This document shows positions 33,972 through 39,337 of a DNA stretch of 39,337 nucleotides, piece by piece. Positions within the stretch are counted from its first letter, which is position 1, and every line of letters starts with the position of its first letter. The translations under genes were made by a program, and so were the position numbers. The notes under the pieces are model-generated. The model was not told where the DNA came from and did not search any database. It saw nothing but the letters and a program-made list of their open reading frames with translations. Source of the stretch: Ustulina deusta (lineage: Eukaryota > Ascomycota > Sordariomycetes > Xylariales > Xylariaceae); the NCBI GenBank assembly GCA_023159155.1, contig JAJNNX010000099.1, positions 1-39,337 on the forward strand. Direction: 5' to 3'.

Positions 33972-36317
33972 TCAACACTCTGCGTCGCCGAGATTCCCGT
34001 AAAAATTCCCAGAGAAGTCAGGCCATACTATGTCGGGATTGCTTTCGATAGAAGAAAAATATCCGTTGTTTGGGACCCAGGGTCCATCATGCAGGGTTTG
34101 TGGGAACCTGTTCTGATTGAAAGATGTAGTCCCTGCGCTGAACAATGCGAGCTGGGGCTGAGTCAACGATTGGAGTGTGTCTACCCCATTGCTGTGTGTA
34201 AGGCCGAAACTCCCTCGTGTCATTTCTCTGAACGGTTGAGTCGACTCAGGCAGGAGGCCGATGAAGCTCTGATCTGACAGGCCATATCGAGTCAACGGTT
34301 GGCACATGGGACCTGTTGGATAAAGTTCTGTTACGCCATCAACGACAAAGGAATCTGGAATGCCACATTGTGTAGGTGGCCTCGGCCCCCCAGGCTCAGA
34401 TTCTTCGGCCATGTGACTAGAAACTGGAGGATCAGCTGCTAAATCGCTTCTCCTCTCGACGGTGGCGATGTCTATGTCTCTTAGTCGATACTGTGCCTGG
34501 GAGGTGGATGAGTTAGACGATGACGTTTGATATTGGTCGTGGGAGCCTCGGCATCTGAGCAATTTCTCCACCTCTCTCAAGAGCATGGCTTTTATTTCCT
34601 CGGAAAATGGTCCCGGAGCGTGTGCATCGAGGCGTTGTAATATCTGCAACCGAGAGCGTTCATAGGTATAGATGATGTCATGATTCTCAACGACTGGCTC
34701 GAACTCTAGCGATTCATTATTAGTACGCGGACTGGAATTATATGCGAACTCGTATAACAGGGAACAGACCTGGGCAGGGCACAACCTCGTCGGTCGGGAA
34801 AAGGCACCCCCATAGGGCTGTCCAGTTACTGATCTGGTCAACTATCTTTCGGGATTTCAGGATACTCTCCGTTCTATAGTCAATACCATCTTCTGGATCG
34901 GTAGACGGAGTAGGAGATCGATTCGGTGGCGGGTGGGGACATTGTTTCAGGTGTGCTACGAAATCATCCTGGGCCTGAAAGGTCTGATTACACCGTTCAC
35001 AAACACGTTCCCGTGTCTTATAATGACGGGCAGTGATATGCTTTCTAACGACTATTAGCACTCTTGGCTCCTTATTCATGTTGCGGATAATAAAGATGAC
35101 TGCATAACACCGGCTCAACACTCAACATCGACACGAAGTTGGTGCAGGGGAAATTGGCGCCGCAGGAACCTCCTCCTTTTCTGCACAAACTGTCTGAAGG
35201 CGGTAGTATAGCCGGGGAGACCCAGAGGGAGAAGGTTGTTCTTCCGATGGGTAGGCTTGAGGGTGATACGGCGAGCAATAAGAAGATGAGGAAAATGAAA
35301 GAAAGGAGGGATTACTTAAGCCTGGGAATGTCTTTGTAGGACCTGTTCGCACACTCCTCGTGGTCGCGAACATTAAAACGACGAGGATTGCGTTTCCTAT
35401 AAGGGCAACTGAGATCCCCTCCAACGCGACGCTTCTTGTATCGTCGTGTTTTAGCCAGGATGACTGAACCTGTGCTCGATAAACCCTCTGACTCGACAGT
35501 ATCATGGTTCGGTCTTTTTGTCCCAGCCGAAGTGAAAGTGCTACCGGGTGTCGAATTGGCGCGGTCGCCCCTGGTTGGGTGATAGGTATCGCCTCCGTCA
35601 ACTAGCTCGGATGGACTATCCTCGCTACGCGGAGAACCAACGAATTGGTGTCCTTCATCCTCTAGTATATCTGCGCACAGGTTTTTGACTTCTTGGAAAG
35701 CGTAGATAATGCGATTTGGGCGTGTGAGTCTACTGAGGCTGATACCAAACTTCTCCGAGAGGAATTTGTCCGCTGAGTGCTCGAGATCAAGATCTTCATC
35801 ACTGGCATCGTCTGAACAAGTGATGAGCCCACTTTCCCTGACACTTGAACCATGGGGTTTATCGTCAAACATTCTACCGATTGTGTGCAAAGATAAAAAT
35901 GCCTGGCTGTTGGTGGACATCGATCTCACTGGCGTTGAATAGTCTCCCTGCTCGAAGATATTCATTTCACTTGCCTCATTGCGTTTTGAGAGAGTTAAGT
36001 TGTGTTGTAAGACATCCGTACAGGCGACATTAACGGCCACTGACGGGTCATGCCCCTCAATGTTTGAAGGGCTAATTACTAGTCAAAACTGGCGGTGTGT
36101 AAATTTCTTGTCGTTCTTCGAGGATAGGCGATTGGGACTTGAGGCGAGATGGAAGCCTGGCTGGACTCTGGTCGCACGACTGTGGAGGAGAAGAACAAGA
36201 GGAACGTGTGGAATCTGCTTGATGCTGCGAAAACACTGCCAAAGAGGTTCCCCGAGCCGAGTTGTATGTGGACTGCATGGAAGACTTGTCCTCGGAATAA
36301 TTACGACGATGAACCAT
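33972..36317 (-). CDS. Fungal C2H2-like zinc-finger protein, putative transcription factor
   Basis: Four exons on the minus strand, 36317-36080, 36039-35316, 35044-34770 and 34705-33972, give about 656 aa. Introns of 271 and 64 nt have CTAAT branch sites and restore sense exactly (IPRLKKHITARHY; PCPEFEPVVE). The first intron (36040-36079) is only 40 nt and is uncertain; alternatively the protein starts at ATG 35965. Order: Ser/Pro/Gln-rich N-terminus, acidic SDDASDEDLDLE, basic KTRRYKKRR (276-285, possible nuclear signal), and finger 1 with long spacing (C291, C309, H323, H328). Finger 2 is C336, C339, H352, C356 (CERCNQTF...), then ISNWTALWGCLFP and a long Ser/Pro-rich tail. Known: this CPYxKRNP type is common in Pezizomycotina as uncharacterised C2H2-domain proteins. 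A nuclear DNA-binding role is inferred. No target cluster is identifiable. Confidence 0.75.
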
Positions 36318-36355
36318 GTTGATGCTGGGCTCTGCTGTGTTGGTGAGTGTATTGG

Positions 36356-36363
36356 TATTTATA
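36356..36363 (-). promoter_or_regulatory. TATA box of the zinc-finger gene
   Basis: TATAAATA on the minus strand, within CCCTATAAATACC, about 40 bp upstream of ATG 36317. The position supports transcription beginning near that exon, but implies a very short leader, so a downstream ATG in the same exon remains possible. Confidence 0.45.
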
Positions 36364-37597
36364 GGGATGATCTTGGGAGAACATACTCACAACGGCAGGA
36401 CCGTCGAGTTCGGTAAGCGATGAGTCTAGCTACTTAAATTTAGGTCTGTTGTCCAATATGATGATTAATTGGCTAACCACAGTACGAGGCTCGAACAAAC
36501 CGGAAGCGAATGCGGCAGATTCGGCCACATTTATCATTAAAATCCCCGCGACCTTTAGAACTGCAGATTTGATGGAGTCTCTTTAGTTCAACGCCGAATG
36601 ATTGGGATGATGCAGACCAGTCGGAAAACAAGGCTTGTGACTGGCTCAGTCGGGTCCGACTGAACTACATCCTATTTCAGCCAATCCAACGCCGTTGCGA
36701 CGCTCATCTGCATGATAAGGTTCCATCCGGCATTCTTTCTACCTATGATGCTATCGAGATTATGGGTTTGTCCCTGGGATGTCGCTAGTTGAACATCTCG
36801 ATGCAGCATATGCGCCGCCCCCTATTCGCCTTAGCGCCTCTCATTTCGGCATGCAAACCAGCTGCAGTCGTAATGTAAAAGGTGTCTCCTGCTGATTGGT
36901 TCAGGTCGGGATGACTGGAGCAAAAGTAGGCTCAGTGCATCTCACATTTAACTTCAACTAGACTAGGATAACAGTTGCCTAAAGGGTTGAAAATCACTAC
37001 AAATCTCTTAACTAACCTTCAACTTGGCTAAGATCCCCTTCCCGGCGAGCGAGACTCAACAATGTGACAGCCCCATTCTACAATTGGCCAAGGAATTTAT
37101 GTGCATAAAGGTTACACAAACACTTAGATGCTGCATCAAATTATATCCCGGACAAAACGCAATATCAACAGCGATGGCCCTGAGATATATCTGTGTAAGC
37201 CATTAACCTGGACACTCAAGGTTAACATTTAAATTGGCCTACCTCGAATTTTGAGCCAGTCGAGGCAATGTTAAAACTCATGTTTCTTCAGTTAACTTAA
37301 CTTGAATGAGCAAGCCCCTGACTAAAATTTATACTCACCCATATTCCGCAATTATGCTATTTAACCCTTTGAGGGGTCTCCTACCCATTGAGAATGGGTT
37401 GTCATACTCACTCCCCTTGTCCGACTGGCGCACAGTTGCTTCCCGGTTACTCTCTGACTTGCGGGCAAAATCATAGCCGAGGACCGCACCCCCCAAACCG
37501 AAAAGCGATTCTAGCAGCAGTTGCTCAAACCGAAGAGGCTGGCCACAAAAAGTTAAATATATACGCTCGACAGGTGTCTCTGGCTAATTTTGTCGCG
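36364..37597. promoter_or_regulatory. Divergent intergenic region with a CGG-N2-CCG palindrome
   Basis: About 1.2 kb between two divergent genes with no supported coding frame. It contains a perfect inverted repeat TCAGTCGG-GT-CCGACTGA (36646-36663), about 330 bp upstream of the zinc-finger gene. Everted or inverted CGG triplets are the usual half-sites of Zn2Cys6 fungal regulators, but binding is not shown. TAAATATATACG (about 37,552-37,563) is a TATA-like element just before the gene at 37598. Confidence 0.35.
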
Positions 37598-38024
37598 ATG
37601 GATTCTCCTGAAAAACACAAGAACGGTCTAGCCGGCAGCGAGAGGGAACACATATTGTGAGATATCACTACTATCTATCCTAGGCAGCGTCTGTCTAACT
37701 GAACCGTCTAGGGCTATAGATGCTTCCAACAAGGAGATGCTGAGTCGCTACGTGGGGGATACCGATTCCCTCCAAGGCCGTCTCCTCCAGAGAGAGACAA
37801 GCGAGCAACATGATGCGAGCGAAATTCAACGTGTGGGGAAGATCGTTGGCCAGGTTCGGGATTTTAATCAAAAATTCAGACCGAGCGGTGATATGGGAGA
37901 TGGAATGGAAGCACACGAAAAAGCAGGAAATGAGTGCCCCGGGGAGACTAAGTTGCAGACCAACGTGCTTGGATGCTCGGTCTTTTTAAGTCAAAGAAAT
38001 CTACCCCTTTCTTATTTGTTATAG
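37598..38024 (+). CDS. Small hypothetical protein, two exons
   Basis: Not recognised. Exons 37598-37656 and 37712-38024 give about 123 aa. The 55-nt intron has GTGAGA, a GTCTAACTG branch and TAG, and joins EHI-L-AIDASNKEML in frame. The protein is hydrophilic and charged: MDSPEKHKNGLAGSERE, then SLQGRLLQRETSEQHDASEIQ and VGKIVGQVRDFNQKF, which could form an amphipathic helix or short coiled coil. The C-terminus (SVFLSQRNLPLSYLL) looks less protein-like, so a further intron near 37,950 may have been missed. No signal peptide or membrane helix. A TATA-like TAAATATATA lies about 40 bp upstream of the ATG. Confidence 0.45.
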
Positions 38025-38917
38025 CCTTCTAGTTCTTGTTGCGTCATTGTCCAACATAAGGCCACATTCTACTCTACTTACTTATGCACCTCCTGAATTT
38101 TACTTTAAATCAATATTAATATACTTCTAAACCTTAGTTTGATTAGATAGTGAAGTGGACACCTGTAAATAACTACTCACGGTTGGTCTCAATATAGCAG
38201 TGCCTATATACTAGGAGATAGGCCGAACCTACACTTCCTAGTATAGCAATCATTATTATATTTTAGGGAATCTGTTGATCAAGCGTACCGAATATAAAAA
38301 AATCAATTCTTATTGCTTTACGTGTGCGATACTGATGAATCTTCTAGCTAGTGTTGAAAGTGTTCCTTATAGTGTTTTATCTTCTTTTACTAGCATAGCT
38401 ACTATATGGCTTGATCAAGTGATTACTTACGTAATTCACTCACACTACTTCAATAGGTATTTATTTGCGTGATAGGACTACGAACAGAAAATGGATGGCA
38501 AATCCAAAAAGATGTTGTATTGTTGATGGAGGACCTCAGTCCATAGCGTAAGCCTGCCAGCTAAATAAATACAGTGCTAGCCTTACACCTTCCTCCCTAC
38601 ACCTTACACCCCTTGAACCTGCCCACTCGAGCGACCTCTAATCTGCTACTGCTAATACTAGATCACGTGAAACTCTGCACTCAGTATAATATCCCCAAAG
38701 GCAGCTGGACTATCACCAACTGCTCACCGCGATGGGACATAAAGTTTGACTACAAACGCAAGCGCCATATCATATTGAGCACTCTCCCCGCAGTAAAATC
38801 GAGATTAAATTCTTCCCTCCGTCGCATTCAACCTAGCTACTTGTTTACCACTCATTACGCAATCATTACTGATATTCTCACTCAAGACTCTACGCGGGAG
38901 ATCGTCTGCAATCCGCC
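38025..38917. other. Intergenic stretch with a hairpin and an E-box
   Basis: No supported gene. 38,050-38,300 is AT-rich and has a 10-bp inverted repeat TATACTAGGA (38207-38216) / TCCTAGTATA (38236-38245). CACGTG (38664-38669), a bHLH-type E-box, and AGTATAATA (about 38,682) lie about 250 bp upstream of the ATG at 38918 and may be promoter elements of that gene. A frame at 38574-39014 lacks an ATG start and overlaps the next gene, so it was not called. Confidence 0.35.
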
Positions 38918-39337
38918 ATGTCTAATGCGAATAATGAATCCACACCAGCCCCGCAGGACGAGGTGGGAGCTGCTCGAGCTCGGCTTGATTGCTGCCATGC
39001 GACCCATGCCATAAACACCCTCGACAAGCTCGATTCTACCATTGCTTCGCTCTCTATGCAAGTCAGAGAGGCCTTCGACGAGCACTTTCAGGCGGTCCTA
39101 CCCTTCCTGTCCAACCACAGTATATACTGCAAATTCGCTCTGTACGGACCAACCCAATCCCGCTGTATAATTAACTAGAGAGCTACTTCGTCTAATTTTT
39201 CCTGTGAATTGTGCTGACTGTAGTTCCAATATAGCTACGCTAGTCTCCAAACCGACTCAGTTAGCGCCAGCGGTCCAGAACAGACAGAGTTACTCGACAG
39301 CCATCGACAGCAGTGTTACATGCAGCAGAGCAGTGCA
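38918..39337 (+). CDS. Unrecognised protein, probably continuing past the window
   Basis: An ATG at 38918 opens a frame to a stop at 39178 (86 aa). Residues up to about 67 look protein-like: MSNANNESTPAPQDEVGAAR, then a helix-prone segment LDKLDSTIASLSMQVREAF and DEHFQAVLPFLSNH. After a possible donor GTATAT at about 39,120 the frame loses character. A second plausible coding stretch is open from about 39,225 to the window end (YASLQTDSVSASGPEQTELL...), but I could not place an acceptor that joins them convincingly. Either this is a short protein or, more likely, the first exon of a gene cut by the window edge. No domain is recognised. Confidence 0.35.

Noticed and set aside
35122..35601. Minus-strand 159-codon frame in the zinc-finger gene
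   Set aside because: Overlaps the exon encoding the first finger in another frame and covers the 271-nt intron.

Overview
The window looks like a piece of a filamentous ascomycete (Pezizomycotina) genome. The genes on the right have short GT-AG introns (about 40-90 nt, one of about 270 nt) with CTAAC/CTGAC-like branch sites, and their products belong to fungal-type families. The left 25 kb is almost pure A/T. Its few remaining C and G sit mostly in CT/AG contexts, and CpA, TpG and CpG are scarce, as expected after repeat-induced point mutation (RIP). The species cannot be told from this window.

Left region (1 to about 25,330): an AT-rich block made of many copies of one LTR retrotransposon family. 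The LTR is about 225 bp and its ancestral ends read TGTAATAG...TAACA. Target-site duplications and aligned copies give the insertion order. Copy B (6325-15300, flanked by TTAAA) is interrupted by a shorter same-family copy C (8549-12225, flanked by AAGTA). Copy D (15490-20392, reverse, flanked by AACTT) lies to the right. Copies A and G (left) and E and F (right) are incomplete. I saw no open coding frame of use in this block. Two short islands (2501-2851 and 10436-10703) share their right-end sequence; the second is GC-rich and un-RIPed and sits between ATAG repeats. One LTR (22769-24207) has swollen to about 1.4 kb through a 9-bp tandem array and a second insertion. Two long foldback (MITE-like) elements, 24210-24648 and 24833-25328, form the right edge of the block. 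The outer one has a decayed left arm and a clean right arm.

Right region (25,330-39,337): ordinary base composition and low gene density. In order: a four-exon uncharacterised protein (25600-26754, +); fragments that look like a decayed gene (27329-28506, +); an NmrA-like/isoflavone-reductase-like protein (28795-29776, -); a divergently placed short-chain dehydrogenase of the Ayr1-like type (30873-31812, +) followed by a small membrane-protein remnant; a large zinc-finger protein of a fungus-specific C2H2-like type (33972-36317, -); a small two-exon hypothetical protein (37598-38024, +); and an unrecognised gene starting at 38918 that may run off the right edge.

The NmrA-like and SDR genes are head-to-head across 1.1 kb and could share a control region, but nothing here proves a common pathway. 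I see no tRNA or rRNA gene, no CRISPR array and no complete biosynthetic cluster. The most unusual parts are the self-nested RIPed family, the islands inside it and the foldback element at the compositional boundary.
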